The notes: generated by a model not told the origin, from the letters alone. 64,000 bases of DNA from Stenotrophomonas nitritireducens (GCF_001431425.1 NZ_LDJG01000015.1:124001-188000), one strand, 5' to 3'; shown: positions 8,142 through 17,614, counted from the first letter of the stretch. Program-made: numbers and translations.

Positions 8142-10424
8142 TCAGGCCCGCATCGCCTGCGCGCTGCGCATGTCCGATTGATAGCCGATCAATGCCAATC
8201 GCGCGCGGGCGAACTCGGCGATGATCAGCGCGACCATCACCGCGGGGCGCTCGATCCTGCCGGCACGGGCGGCCAGTTCGACGCGGCGTGCCGCGGCCGA
8301 CAGGGCAAGGGCGCCGACGTTGGCGCTGGCCGATTTGAGGCTGTGCGCCAGTTCGCGAAGCTGCTCCAGGTCGGGTACGACGGCGGCCTCCTGCAGCTGG
8401 CGCACGAGCGGGGTGGTGTCATCGAGGAATACGTCGATGATGGTCCCCGTTTCCGCGCCTGCGATCTCGCGCAGTTCGTCCAGCACCTCGCGGTCGAGTA
8501 CCGGTACAGAGGTGGTCTGCGCCGCCGACGCCGGCGCTTCCTCGACCGCGACGGGCTCCGCTGGCCGGCTTTCGACCACGTTGTCGAAAGCCGGCCTGCA
8601 CCAGCGCAGCAGGCAGGCCTGCAGGCCCTCGCGCGAAATGGGCTTGGAGAGGTAATCGTCCATCCCCGCGTCCAGGCAGCGCTGGCGGTCGCCGGCCATG
8701 GCGTTGGCGGTCATGGCGATGATCGGCAGGCGCGCGGCGTCCGTGGCCGCTTCGTGTTCGCGCCAGTGGCGGGTGGCGGCGTAACCGTCCAGGACCGGCA
8801 TCTGGCAGTCCATCAATACCGCCTGGTAAGAGGCGGCGTGCAGCTTGTCCAGCGCGAGCTGGCCGTTGATGGCGGTGTCCACCTCGCAACCGATGACGGC
8901 AAGCAGCTTCTGCGCGACCAGCAGGTTGACGGGGTTGTCTTCGACCAGCAGCACCCGCGCACCGGCCAGGCCGGCATCCTTGTCCTGCAGCGTCTGGGGA
9001 GGCGGCGCCTGCATGGCCGCGACCGGTGGGAGCTGGCCGGCAGGAGGTGTCGCGATGACCGGCTCGGAGAGTGCCGCGCGCAGCGCCGCATCCGATGCCT
9101 GCCGCGACACCACGCGCGGGCTGTCGTGCAGTTCGGTGGGCAGTGGCGCATCGCCGTGCAGCCAGACCAGGCGGTGGTCGCCGCCCGCGCGCTGCAGCGC
9201 CGCCACGCCAAGGCGCAGCGACGGCAGATCGCCGACGACTGCATGCCAGTGCTGCGGCGTGCCGGCCGAGCGCAGCAGGTCCAGTGCCTCCTGCACGGTA
9301 TCCACGCTCCGCACTTCGAATCCCCAGTTTGGCAGGACGAGTTCCAGGCGCTGGCGCAGGCGCGCATCGGTGGAGACCAGCAGCACGCGCGGCTGGATGC
9401 CGTGCGCCGGCGCACGCAGGTCGCCGATCACCTTCAGCAGCGGAATCTCGAACCAGAAGGTCGAGCCCTGGCCGGGGATGGAGTCCAGCCCGATCCGGCC
9501 GTGCATCAGGTCGATGATGCGTTTGCAGATGGCCAGGCCCAGGCCCGTACCGCCGTAAAGCCGAGTGGTGGAGGCATCGGCCTGGGTGAAGGCGCTGAAC
9601 AGGCGCTCCTGCTGGTCGGCGTCGATGCCGATGCCGGTGTCGCGGACCTCGAAGCGCAGCAGATGCTGCGCGTTGGTCTCGCCCATACGCCGCACATGCA
9701 CCTGGATGCCGCCGCGCTCGGTGAACTTGATCGCGTTGACCATCAGGTTGCTGAGGATCTGCCGCAGGCGCACCGGGTCGCCGCGCACCGCCAGGCGCAC
9801 GGCCGGGTCCAGCACCAGGTCGATGCGCAGCCCCTTGTGCTGGGCCGAGCGCTGCATCAACTGCAGCAGCGAATCGAGCAGCTCGCGCAGGTTGAAGGTG
9901 GTGATTTCCAGCTCCAGCCGCTGCGCTTCGAGCTTGGAGTAATCGAGGATGTCGTCGACGATGCGGAACAGCGCCCGCGAGCTCTCGCTGGCGGTGTTGA
10001 GCATCTCGCGCTGCTCCGCCGCCAGCGGCCCCTGCGCGACCATTTCCAGCATCGGGATGATGCCGTTGAGCGGGGTGCGGATCTCATGGCTCATGGTGGC
10101 CAGGAATTCGCCCTTGGCCAGCATCGCCGCCTCGGCGTCCTGCTTGGCCTGCAGCATCTGCTGCTCGAGCTGGACATGGCGCTGCTGTTCCTGGCGCAGG
10201 CGCTGCAGTTCGCGCTCGTTGTCGCGGGAGCGCTGCGCGAATGCTTCGGACGTATCGGCCAGCGCGCGCGCGGCGAGCGCCGCCAGCAGCGCGCACAGGC
10301 AGGCGAGCGCGGCCAGGGCCGTGGCGATCGGCTGCGCGGGCACCGGCGGCGGAAGCCATGGCGCCGCGCCGGCGGCCACCGCGAGCATCGCGGCGGCCAT
10401 GGCCCAGCGGTTCGCCGCCTGCAT
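8142..10424 (-). CDS. Hybrid sensor histidine kinase (HK-REC-REC-Hpt)
   Basis: In order, the 760-residue protein has two N-terminal membrane helices with almost no periplasmic loop (about 7-55), a coiled coil, a HisKA domain with His113 ('MSHEIRTPLNG'), an HATPase domain ('DTGIGI', 'GTGLGLAI'), a degenerate receiver (about 345-460) lacking the acidic pair and lysine, a canonical receiver with Asp539 ('MDCQMPVLDG') and an Hpt domain with His694 ('AHSLKSASANVG'). This is a complete phosphorelay. Without a sensory loop it may sense cytoplasmic or membrane cues. It starts 1 bp after the stop of the response-regulator gene, its likely partner. Confidence 0.93.
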   Translation of the reverse strand: MQAANRWAMAAAMLAVAAGAAPWLPPPVPAQPIATALAALACLCALLAALAARALADTSEAFAQRSRDNERELQRLRQEQQRHVQLEQQMLQAKQDAEAAMLAKGEFLATMSHEIRTPLNGIIPMLEMVAQGPLAAEQREMLNTASESSRALFRIVDDILDYSKLEAQRLELEITTFNLRELLDSLLQLMQRSAQHKGLRIDLVLDPAVRLAVRGDPVRLRQILSNLMVNAIKFTERGGIQVHVRRMGETNAQHLLRFEVRDTGIGIDADQQERLFSAFTQADASTTRLYGGTGLGLAICKRIIDLMHGRIGLDSIPGQGSTFWFEIPLLKVIGDLRAPAHGIQPRVLLVSTDARLRQRLELVLPNWGFEVRSVDTVQEALDLLRSAGTPQHWHAVVGDLPSLRLGVAALQRAGGDHRLVWLHGDAPLPTELHDSPRVVSRQASDAALRAALSEPVIATPPAGQLPPVAAMQAPPPQTLQDKDAGLAGARVLLVEDNPVNLLVAQKLLAVIGCEVDTAINGQLALDKLHAASYQAVLMDCQMPVLDGYAATRHWREHEAATDAARLPIIAMTANAMAGDRQRCLDAGMDDYLSKPISREGLQACLLRWCRPAFDNVVESRPAEPVAVEEAPASAAQTTSVPVLDREVLDELREIAGAETGTIIDVFLDDTTPLVRQLQEAAVVPDLEQLRELAHSLKSASANVGALALSAAARRVELAARAGRIERPAVMVALIIAEFARARLALIGYQSDMRSAQAMRA

Positions 10425-10425
10425 G

Positions 10426-12246
10426 TCAGAGCACCGTGTTCTGGAAGTCGAAGTCCAGCTCGCTGCCGACCGACTGCACCACGTTGCCCTGGATGAAGTC
10501 GATGCCGCTCATCCACATCGCGGCGGCGGCCTGCGGGTCCTCGATCTGCTGGCCGATGATCTGCAGCCCGGCGCGGTGCGCGGCGTCGATCGCCCCGCGC
10601 AGTTCGTCGCGCAGCTTCTGGCTGCCGTGGCTGCCGGCGAAGCGCCCGGCCATGCGCACGAAACCCAGCGGCAGCTGGGTCATCAGCGCGTTGGCTTCGT
10701 CGCCGGGTTCGAACTGGCTCAGGCAGAACTGCACGCCTGCCGGCATGAGCTTCTCGCAGAACTGCTGCAGGGTCACCGCATGCACCAGCGCGTCTGCCAG
10801 GCGCACGTCGATCACCAGCGCGCTGCCGGCGATCTGCCGGTCGGCGATTGCCTTGAGCAGCCAGTCGGCGAACGCCTCGCGGGCGAGGGTGCGCAGCGAC
10901 TGGGACACGAACAGGCGCATCGGCGGCACGGCATGCTGGTAACGGTGCAGCAGGCCCAGCGCATGGTCGAGCACCTGCTGGTCGAGATCAGCGATGCGCC
11001 CGGCCGCCTCCGCGGCCGGGATCACCTGGCCGGCCGAGAGCAGGGTGCCGTCGTTGCGGCGCAGGCGCAGCAGGACCTGGTACTGCGCGGTATCGCTGCC
11101 GGCGACTGCCACGATCGGCTGGTAGGCCAGTTCGATCTGGCCCTCCAGCAGGGCGAGGTGTTCCTGTGCGGCGGCATCGGTGCTGCCCTGGTAGGCGGCC
11201 ACGCCGTCGGTGACCAGGCGCGCCTGCAGGGCGGCGCGCTCGACCGCCTCCAGCGCGACGCCGGCGTCCTCGAAGCCCTGCGACAGGTGGGCATGGCCGA
11301 TGGCGCAGCGCAGGTGCAGCGATTCTTCCTCGCGCACCAGGAAGGGATGCGCGGACAACGCCTGGCGCACGGAACGGGCCAGCGCATCGGCTGCGTCCTC
11401 ATCCATGCCGCGGGCCAGCAGCAGGAAGCTGTTGTCGTTCAGCCGCGCCAGCAGGTGCGGGCGACCGGCTTCGGCCAGGCGCCGGCCAGCCTGCATCATC
11501 AGGCGTTCGAAGGCGGCATAGCCATAACGTTCGCGCAGGCTGAGCGCGCTGGCGATCTCGATGAACATCAGGCCACCGGGCTCGGCCGCGGCCAGCGCCG
11601 CGTCCAGCTGCAGCATCAGGTTGTGCCGAGTAGGCAGGCCGGTCTCGGGATTGTTCAGCGCCGGGCCGGCGGCCGCGCCCTGCGATTGCTGGCGCGAGCG
11701 GCGGATGCGGTTGGCCACCGCGGCGACCAGGTGGCGCGGGCGGATGGGCTTGGTCAGGAAGTCGTCGGCGCCGCTGTCGAGCACTTCGAACTGGCGCTCG
11801 GGGTCGGGGTCGCCGGTCAGGAACACGATCGGCAGCAGCTGCTGGTGCGGATTCTGGCGGATCAGTGCGGTCAGGCGCATGCCGTCCAGCCCTGGCATGT
11901 GCAGGTCCATCAGGATCAGGTCGGGGCGGTGCTCGGCGATGGCCTGCTGCACGCCTTCGGCCTCCATCTGCACGATGGCCTGCATGCCGGCGCCATGCAG
12001 CACGCTCTGCGCGAACAAGGCCTGCGAGCGGTCGTCCTCGACGATCAGCACGCGATAGGGGGTCTCGGCGGCGGCCGGGTCCTGGTCCGGCGCGGCAGCC
12101 GGGCTGGCGGGCGCCGCGGCGATATGCGCCCGGACCGCTTCGGCCGGCGGCGCGTTCTCCACGCTCCAGCGCTGCCAGTAGTCCGCGGGCGGAACCTCCG
12201 CGCGCGACAGGCGGGCGGAGGAAGTGGGTGTGTCGTTGCTTGCCAT
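10426..12246 (-). CDS. Response regulator with degenerate GGDEF and EAL domains
   Basis: The 606-residue protein has an N-terminal linker, a receiver with Asp114 ('ILMDLHMPGLDG'), a GGDEF-like domain (about 200-355) and an EAL-like domain (about 365-600). The GGDEF motif reads NDNSF (residues 270-274), and the EAL motif reads QVL within 'YQVLLRLR'. Catalytic residues are therefore missing from both, so it is unlikely to make or cleave c-di-GMP. It may instead bind c-di-GMP or partner proteins, as FimX does for type IV pili. It is the first gene of a two-gene operon with the hybrid kinase. Confidence 0.9.
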   Translation of the reverse strand: MASNDTPTSSARLSRAEVPPADYWQRWSVENAPPAEAVRAHIAAAPASPAAAPDQDPAAAETPYRVLIVEDDRSQALFAQSVLHGAGMQAIVQMEAEGVQQAIAEHRPDLILMDLHMPGLDGMRLTALIRQNPHQQLLPIVFLTGDPDPERQFEVLDSGADDFLTKPIRPRHLVAAVANRIRRSRQQSQGAAAGPALNNPETGLPTRHNLMLQLDAALAAAEPGGLMFIEIASALSLRERYGYAAFERLMMQAGRRLAEAGRPHLLARLNDNSFLLLARGMDEDAADALARSVRQALSAHPFLVREEESLHLRCAIGHAHLSQGFEDAGVALEAVERAALQARLVTDGVAAYQGSTDAAAQEHLALLEGQIELAYQPIVAVAGSDTAQYQVLLRLRRNDGTLLSAGQVIPAAEAAGRIADLDQQVLDHALGLLHRYQHAVPPMRLFVSQSLRTLAREAFADWLLKAIADRQIAGSALVIDVRLADALVHAVTLQQFCEKLMPAGVQFCLSQFEPGDEANALMTQLPLGFVRMAGRFAGSHGSQKLRDELRGAIDAAHRAGLQIIGQQIEDPQAAAAMWMSGIDFIQGNVVQSVGSELDFDFQNTVL

Positions 12247-12277
12247 CGGTGCTCCCCGTATGCCGTGGATTATGCGG

Positions 12278-12919
12278 TCAAGGGGCCGGCGGCAGCGAAT
12301 GGTCCCTTGCCATCGCCGATGTCCGGGCCGGCGCGGGGGGCGCGGCGAACAGGCGCTTCATCCCGCGCCAGAGCGCGCGCCAGACCAGCCACACGGTCAG
12401 GGCGCCGAGCAGGCTCGCGCCCAGCACGAAAACCAGCGCCAGCCAGGGATGGGCCAGCGCCAGGGCGAGGCCGGCGATCACCACGCCATCTTCGGCCACC
12501 GATGCCGCCCAGTTGCTGGCCGGTTCCGGCGAGGTGTTCAGCAGCGCGCGGGTGCCTGCCTTCAGCCCATGGCTGGCCAGCGCCACACCGGCACCTGCGG
12601 CGAGCGCGCCGGTACCGAGCTGCCCGTCCTGCGAAAAGGTCGCCGCCGCCAGGAAGGCGCCGGCGGGTACCCGGGCCAGGGTCTGCAGCAGATCCCAGAT
12701 CGAATCCACGCCGGGGATCTTGTCGGCGAAGAACTCGGTGGCCGCCAGCGCGGCCGACGTGCCCAGCACCCACCACGACTGCGTGGCCTGCAGCGCCGGC
12801 GGCAGATCGACCCAGCCCAGCAGGCCGGCCAGGCCGACGCCGAACACGGTCAGGTACACGCGGATGCCGGCCAGCCAGGCCAGCAGGATGCCGATGACGA
12901 AAACGTGGGCTTCGGCCAT
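12278..12919 (-). CDS. DUF4126 membrane protein
   Basis: Starting at the ATG at 12919 ('MAEAHVFVIG'), the protein has 213 residues and four or five hydrophobic segments with 'AGIRVYLTVFGVGLAG' near the N-terminus and 'EFFADKIPGVDSIWD' in the middle, features of the DUF4126 family. The family is widespread in membranes and has no known biochemical role. The 13 codons upstream of this ATG are not supported. It is divergent from the DUF6776 gene and lies upstream of the response regulator on the same strand, 31 bp away. Confidence 0.8.
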   Translation of the reverse strand: MAEAHVFVIGILLAWLAGIRVYLTVFGVGLAGLLGWVDLPPALQATQSWWVLGTSAALAATEFFADKIPGVDSIWDLLQTLARVPAGAFLAAATFSQDGQLGTGALAAGAGVALASHGLKAGTRALLNTSPEPASNWAASVAEDGVVIAGLALALAHPWLALVFVLGASLLGALTVWLVWRALWRGMKRLFAAPPAPARTSAMARDHSLPPAP

Positions 12920-13087
12920 GGTCGCGGACTCCCGCGGGAACTGTGAGCAGGATCGCAACTATCGATCATGCCCCCGGCGATTGCCAGTTCCCGCCGGGCC
13001 GCGACGGGAGTCGTTTACACTGCCCAGCCGTTTCAACCGGAGCGAAGGTGCCGCTTCGCGCAGGATCCGGCACCGGTATGTATCGCC

Positions 13088-13825
13088 ATGAGCAACCGAT
13101 CTCCGTCGCGTTTCCATATCACCCTGCGGGGGACGCCGCAGCGACCGGCCTGGACACGGCTGGCCATCCTCGCCGCCACCTGGCTGTTGTCGCTGCTGCT
13201 GGCCGGCTGGCTGGCCGCCCGCTTCGCCTCGCCGGACGCCGGCGGATTGCGCGAGCGTCTGCGCCAGAGCGAGCGCACCGCCGCCGCCCAGCGCGCCGAT
13301 ATCGAGGAGCTGCGGCAGAGGCAGGCCACGCTGGAAGCGTCGGACAAGATCAGCCGCGCGGCCAACACCGAGGTGCAGGCATCGCTGGCCGAGCGCGACG
13401 AGGAAATCGCCGGGCTGCGCGCCGACGTGGCGTTCTACGAGCGCCTGGTGGGCGCGACCAGCCAGCGCAAGGGGCTGAACGCGCATTCGGTGGAGTTCTC
13501 CACCGAAGCCGCCGGCACCTGGCATTACAGCGTGGTGCTGACCCAGAACCTGAACCGGGGGGCGATCAGCCAGGGACAGATGCGGTTCTCGGTGGAAGGG
13601 GTGAAGGACGGCAAGCTGGCGACGGTGACCTGGGATGAACTGCACCAGCGCAGGGAGGTGCCCGGGCAGGCCTATTCGTTCCGGTATTTCCAGCGCCTGG
13701 ACGGCAGCGTGATGCTGCCCAAGGATTTCACACCGCAGCGTGTGCGAGTCTCGCTGGCCGGGTCCGGGGGGAGCGCGACACAGACATTCGATTGGAAACT
13801 CGCCGGCAGCGGCAGAGGGGAGTAG
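13088..13825 (+). CDS. DUF6776-type membrane-anchored coiled-coil protein
   Basis: The 245-residue protein has one N-terminal membrane helix (about 22-44), a charged heptad-rich coiled coil (about 50-120, 'LRERLRQSERTAAAQRADIE') and a C-terminal beta-rich domain ending in 'FDWKL'. The ATG at 13088 avoids 40 unlikely codons upstream. It is followed after 2 bp by the bactofilin gene, a pairing also seen in pseudomonads, so a role with the bactofilin at the inner membrane is a reasonable guess. No catalytic motif is seen. Confidence 0.72.
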   Translation: MSNRSPSRFHITLRGTPQRPAWTRLAILAATWLLSLLLAGWLAARFASPDAGGLRERLRQSERTAAAQRADIEELRQRQATLEASDKISRAANTEVQASLAERDEEIAGLRADVAFYERLVGATSQRKGLNAHSVEFSTEAAGTWHYSVVLTQNLNRGAISQGQMRFSVEGVKDGKLATVTWDELHQRREVPGQAYSFRYFQRLDGSVMLPKDFTPQRVRVSLAGSGGSATQTFDWKLAGSGRGE

Positions 13826-13827
13826 TC

Positions 13828-14256
13828 ATGTTCAAGAGCAAGTCCAGCCGCGACAGCCACCTGGTGGTGGATGCCCTGATCGGGCCGCAGGTGGTGATCC
13901 GGGGCGACGTGGTGTTCAGCGGGGGCCTGTATGTGGAAGGGCGCATCGAGGGCCGGGTGATCGCCGAGGAGGGCGCCAAGGCGGTGCTGACCCTGGCCGA
14001 ACAGGGGCATATCGACGGCGAGGTGCGCGCGTCGGTGGTGGTGCTCAGCGGGCGCATGGACGGCGACGTCCACGCGGGCGAACGCATCGAACTGACCCCG
14101 ACCGCGCGGGTCAACGGCAATGTCCACTACCAGGTGGTGGAAATGGGCGCCGGCGCGCAGCTCAACGGCCGCCTGGTGCATGCGGCGGCGATGGCCGCGC
14201 TGCCTTCGCCCGAAGCGGTGGCGATGCAGGAGAAGGCTGAAGCGGCGGAGGCTTGA
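13828..14256 (+). CDS. Bactofilin (polymer-forming cytoskeletal protein)
   Basis: The 142-residue protein is built from short repeating beta-helix rungs ('[18 protein letters not shown]', '[20 protein letters not shown]'), the signature of bactofilins. These polymerise without nucleotide into filaments linked to cell shape, stalk or polar assembly. The first residues 'MFKSKSS' are polar, consistent with a short membrane-targeting tail. It sits between the DUF6776 gene and erpA on the same strand, 2 bp and 31 bp away. Confidence 0.92.
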   Translation: MFKSKSSRDSHLVVDALIGPQVVIRGDVVFSGGLYVEGRIEGRVIAEEGAKAVLTLAEQGHIDGEVRASVVVLSGRMDGDVHAGERIELTPTARVNGNVHYQVVEMGAGAQLNGRLVHAAAMAALPSPEAVAMQEKAEAAEA

Positions 14257-14287
14257 ATCGGCGCGCGGCCGTCCCCATGCTGGGCGC

Positions 14288-14674
14288 ATGAGTACGCTCG
14301 TTTCCCTGCCCGGCGCAACGGCCGCCCCCGATTACCAGTCCCTCGATCGCCCGCTGAACTTCACCGCGGCCGCCGCGGCCAAGGTGAGCGAGCTGATCCG
14401 CGACGAGGGCAACGACGCCCTGGCGCTGCGGGTCTACATCCAGGGTGGCGGCTGCTCGGGTTTCCAGTACGGCTTCGAGTTCGACGAGAACCGCGCCGAG
14501 GACGACCTGGCGGTGGTCACCGATGGCGTGACCCTGCTGGTGGACCCGTTGAGCCTGCAGTACCTGATGGGCGCCGAGGTGGATTACACCGAAAGCCTGA
14601 CCGGCGCCCAGTTCGTGATCCGCAACCCCAACGCCCGCACCACCTGCGGCTGCGGCAGCAGTTTCGCCGTCTGA
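14288..14674 (+). CDS. erpA: Iron-sulfur cluster insertion protein ErpA
   Basis: ErpA is an A-type carrier that delivers [Fe-S] clusters to enzymes such as those of isoprenoid synthesis. The three conserved cysteines are Cys56 ('[11 protein letters not shown]'), Cys120 and Cys122 ('TTCGCGSSF'). The 128-residue length is slightly longer than E. coli ErpA (114) owing to the N-terminus. The ATG at 14288 lies 31 bp after the bactofilin gene. Confidence 0.95.
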   Translation: MSTLVSLPGATAAPDYQSLDRPLNFTAAAAAKVSELIRDEGNDALALRVYIQGGGCSGFQYGFEFDENRAEDDLAVVTDGVTLLVDPLSLQYLMGAEVDYTESLTGAQFVIRNPNARTTCGCGSSFAV

Positions 14675-14773
14675 GCGGCGCGCGCCCGCGCCGCGCCGTG
14701 CCACGGATGCGCCGGCGCCCCCGCGAATGCGTGGAACTTCTCGCCACGGTGGTTTGCCGGTAGGCTCCCGGGG

Positions 14774-15679
14774 ATGCCTGCTCCCGATTCTTCCCTCCAC
14801 GGACACGCCTTCGCCGGCGCCGCGCTGGACCGCGCCGATGCGCTGCGCGACGACGCCGACGCCCTGGCCCGGTTGTGGCCCGATGCCCGCGTACTGGTGC
14901 TCGACGCCGACGGCACGGCTTTCGCCGATGCGGATGGCCAGCCTTTCCTGACCAGCGGCCGCGAGCTCGGTGGCGGGCCTGGCGCGGCCATCTTCCTAGG
15001 CCTGCAGCAGGAGCGGGCGTGGTTCGTGGTCGAGGCGGCCATGGTCTCGGCGCAGGCGCCGGGGCGCATCGATCTGCGCCGCGCCGCCGCCGAGTGGCCG
15101 GCCGAGACATCGGGGGTGTTCTGCTACGCGCGCGGCATGTCGTACTGGCATTCGCGCAATCGTTTCTGCGGCGTCTGCGGCGCCGCCATCGTTTTCGGGC
15201 GGGGCGGCTTCATCGGCCGCTGCGGGCAGTGTGGCACCGAGCACTATCCGCGCGTGGACCCGGCGGTCATCGTCGCGGTCGAGCATGACGGTCGCCTGCT
15301 GCTGGGGCGCCAGTCCAGCTGGGCGCCGCGCCGCTGGTCGGTGCTGGCCGGGTTCGTCGAGCCGGGCGAGACCTTCGAGCAGACCGTGGTGCGCGAGGTG
15401 TTCGAGGAGACCCGGGTGCGGTTGATCCAGGCCGACTACCTCTGCACCCAGCCGTGGCCCTTCCCGGGCGCGCTGATGGTTGGCTTCCGCGCCACCGCGC
15501 ATGGCGACGTGCCGCAGGTGAATGGCGAACTGGAAGACGCGCGCTGGTTCGACGTCGAGGAGATCGGCGCCGCGCTGCGCCGCGAACAGGCCGACGACGG
15601 CCTGGGCATCCTGCTGTCGCCGCGCATCTCGATCGCGCGCACGCTGATCGAGGACTGGTACCGGCGCCGGCAGGCATGA
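14774..15679 (+). CDS. nudC: NAD+ diphosphatase / mRNA deNADding enzyme
   Basis: The 301-residue protein has the full NudC layout: a variable N-terminal domain, a zinc ribbon ('CGVCGA' and 'CGQCGTEHYPRVDP'), a Nudix box ('GFVEPGETFEQTVVREVFEE', then T-R) and the NudC-specific 'TQPWPFPGALM' motif. NudC hydrolyses NAD(H) to NMN and AMP and removes NAD caps from RNA. The residue before the final V of the Nudix box is R where G is usual (EETRV in place of EETGV), which is worth noting. It lies between erpA and the ampE-like gene. Confidence 0.93.
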   Translation: MPAPDSSLHGHAFAGAALDRADALRDDADALARLWPDARVLVLDADGTAFADADGQPFLTSGRELGGGPGAAIFLGLQQERAWFVVEAAMVSAQAPGRIDLRRAAAEWPAETSGVFCYARGMSYWHSRNRFCGVCGAAIVFGRGGFIGRCGQCGTEHYPRVDPAVIVAVEHDGRLLLGRQSSWAPRRWSVLAGFVEPGETFEQTVVREVFEETRVRLIQADYLCTQPWPFPGALMVGFRATAHGDVPQVNGELEDARWFDVEEIGAALRREQADDGLGILLSPRISIARTLIEDWYRRRQA

Positions 15680-15755
15680 AGCCGGCACCTGGCCGCCGCG
15701 GGCATCGACATGCGCGGCCATGGCGGGGCCTACAATCGGGACCCGGAGGAATCGC

Positions 15756-16643
15756 ATGTTCACGACCCTGGTAGCAGTGATCGCGGCGCTGGTCCTGGGC
15801 CACCTGGCGCCCGGGCCGATGGCGGCCCTGCGCGACTGGCGCTGGTTCGGGCGCTGGCTGGGCTGGCTGCAGGTGCGCGAGGGGGGCGGCAATGCCGGCC
15901 GCTTCGGCCTGCTGCTGGCGGTCGTACCCTGCGTGTTGGTGGTGGCGGTCGTGCAATGGTTGCTGGCCGGGCGCCTGTACGGACTGCCGGCGCTGCTGTT
16001 CGGCATCGCGGTGCTGGCACTGTGCTGGGGGCCGCGCGACCTGGACCGCGATGTCGAGGCGGTCATCGATGCCGAGGATGCGGCCGCCCATGACGCGGCC
16101 ATCGCCCAGCTCCAGTCCGCCGGCGGCAGCCTGCGCGAGGATGCGCCGACGCTGGTCGATGCGACCATCTACAACGCGCTGCGGCGCTGGTTCGCGCCCC
16201 TGTTATGGTTCCTGCTGCTGGGTCCGCTGGGCGCGGTGCTGTACCGGCTGCTGGCGCAGTCGATCCACGGGCCGATCGCGGCCGCGGTGGCCGCCGAAGC
16301 CCGCGACATGGGCGCCTGGGCGCTGGCCCTGCTGGAGTGGCCGGTCGCCCAGCTGATGACGCTGTCGATGGCGCTGGTCGGCAATTTCGACACCGTGTTC
16401 TCGGCGTGGCGCCGCGCTGGCGGCAACCGCTGGTCGCTTGACCTGGGATTCCTCGGCGAGGCCGCGCGCGCCGGCGTCGGCATGGAACTGGCCGAGGACG
16501 CGGCCGATGCGCGCGAAGCCGGGCTGGTACCGCATGCGGAACGCCATCCCGAACTGCGCGACGCGATGAGCATGGTCTGGCGCATGCTGCTGCTGTGGAT
16601 GGCGCTGCTGGCGCTGCTGATCATCGCCGGCTGGGTGGGATGA
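15756..16643 (+). CDS. ampE: AmpE-like inner-membrane protein
   Basis: The protein from the ATG at 15756 has 295 residues, opening 'MFTTLVAVIAALVLGHLAP', with about four membrane helices (N-terminal, two around 50-90, central and C-terminal). The 'YNALRRWFAPLLWFLLLGPL' block matches AmpE. In enterobacteria AmpE accompanies AmpD in the beta-lactamase induction locus; its function is unclear. No ampD is adjacent here. GGAGG lies seven bases upstream of the start. Confidence 0.8.
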   Translation: MFTTLVAVIAALVLGHLAPGPMAALRDWRWFGRWLGWLQVREGGGNAGRFGLLLAVVPCVLVVAVVQWLLAGRLYGLPALLFGIAVLALCWGPRDLDRDVEAVIDAEDAAAHDAAIAQLQSAGGSLREDAPTLVDATIYNALRRWFAPLLWFLLLGPLGAVLYRLLAQSIHGPIAAAVAAEARDMGAWALALLEWPVAQLMTLSMALVGNFDTVFSAWRRAGGNRWSLDLGFLGEAARAGVGMELAEDAADAREAGLVPHAERHPELRDAMSMVWRMLLLWMALLALLIIAGWVG

Positions 16644-17194
16644 GCGCGACTCCGTAGGCGCCTGGCATGCCCGGCGCGGGGCCTCATCGCCAAGAGAGCT
16701 TCATGCAGGGGCGGGCCCCGTGTCCACGAGGGTGATCTGCGCCACGCAGGCAAGTGACGCGCAGGGAGCATGGCGCGCGTGGGGGCGCAGCAGAGGCGGT
16801 TTTTCAGCCCGGTGCGAGCAGCGTGAACGGATACCAGGGCAGGTTGCGGGCGATCCGCGCCACGCAGAGAGGGAGGCGTGCATGGCGCATGGCGCGCCGC
16901 CGCGCGTGGGATTGCCACCTTAGGGGCGGCTTTTTCAGCCCGGTGCGAGCAGCGTGAACGGATACCAGGGCAGGTTGCGGGCGATCCGCGCCCCGCAGAG
17001 AGGGAGGCGTGCATGGCGCATGGCGCGCCGCCGCGCGTGGGATTGCCACCGCAGGGGCGGTTTTTCAGCCCGGTGCGAGCAGCGTGAACGGATACCAGGG
17101 CAGGTTGCGGGCGATCCGCGCCACGCGAAGAGGGAGGCGTGCATGGCGCATGGCGCGCCGCCGCGCGTGGGATTGTCGCCGCAGGGGTGGCTTT
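16644..17194. other. Intergenic region dominated by tandem repeats
   Basis: No gene is supported in this 551-bp stretch. From about 16739 it is filled by copies of a 130-bp unit. Several short open frames through it are products of the repeat. Confidence 0.7.
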
Positions 17195-17246
17195 TCAGCC
17201 CGGTGCCAGCAAGGTAAACGGATACCAAGGCAGGTTGCGGGCGATC
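16739..17246. repeat. 130-bp tandem repeat derived from a gene 3' end
   Basis: Units start with CAGCCCGGTG at 16805, 16936, 17066 and 17196 (spacing 131, 130, 130 bp). A degenerate partial unit lies from 16739. The fourth start is the real 3' end of the DUF2752 gene; each upstream unit repeats the codons for its last 17 or so residues ('IARNLPWYPFTLLAPG' plus stop on the minus strand), followed by about 75 bp of non-coding sequence. Units differ by few bases. Confidence 0.9.
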
Positions 17247-17611
17247 CAATAAAGGGGCAGCACCACCAGCCACAGCTTCGGCTCCATCACCACCTTCATC
17301 AGCGGCTGCAGCCAGCGCGGGTCCCAGCCGGCGGACCAGAGCGCCATCAGCGGGACCAGGGCGAGCGCCGTCAGGCCCAGCGGATTCATCGAGAACGCGC
17401 GCAGCAGGTCGCCATGGACCAGCGCATGCAGTGCGCGCGTCAGCCCGCAGCCGATGCAGTAGTACCCGGTGAACGCCAGGAACATGCAGGGCGGGAAAGG
17501 GTTGCCTTCGACATTCGGGTCGAAGGTCCACAACAGCCAGATACCGACGGGGATCGCCAGTGCGATCCCCGCCAGCGCGAACCTGTGGCGGGTTCCGAGC
17601 AGGAGCGCCAC
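17195..17611 (-). CDS. DUF2752 membrane protein
   Basis: The 138-residue protein has three hydrophobic segments and the DUF2752 core 'FPPCMFLAFTGYYCIGCGLTRALHALVHGD', whose C-x(12)-C-x-x-C-G-L-T-R block is the family's hallmark. The function is unknown. Its last 50 bp form the end unit of the 130-bp repeat array. It starts 3 bp after the stop of the CD225-type gene, so the three small membrane genes here probably form one operon. Confidence 0.85.
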   Translation of the reverse strand: MALLLGTRHRFALAGIALAIPVGIWLLWTFDPNVEGNPFPPCMFLAFTGYYCIGCGLTRALHALVHGDLLRAFSMNPLGLTALALVPLMALWSAGWDPRWLQPLMKVVMEPKLWLVVLPLYWIARNLPWYPFTLLAPG

Positions 17612-17614
17612 GGT

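Noticed and set aside
16739..17246. CRISPR-like or small-protein repeat array
   Set aside because: The full 130-bp unit is repeated with no variable spacers, and its coding content is explained by the neighbouring DUF2752 gene end.
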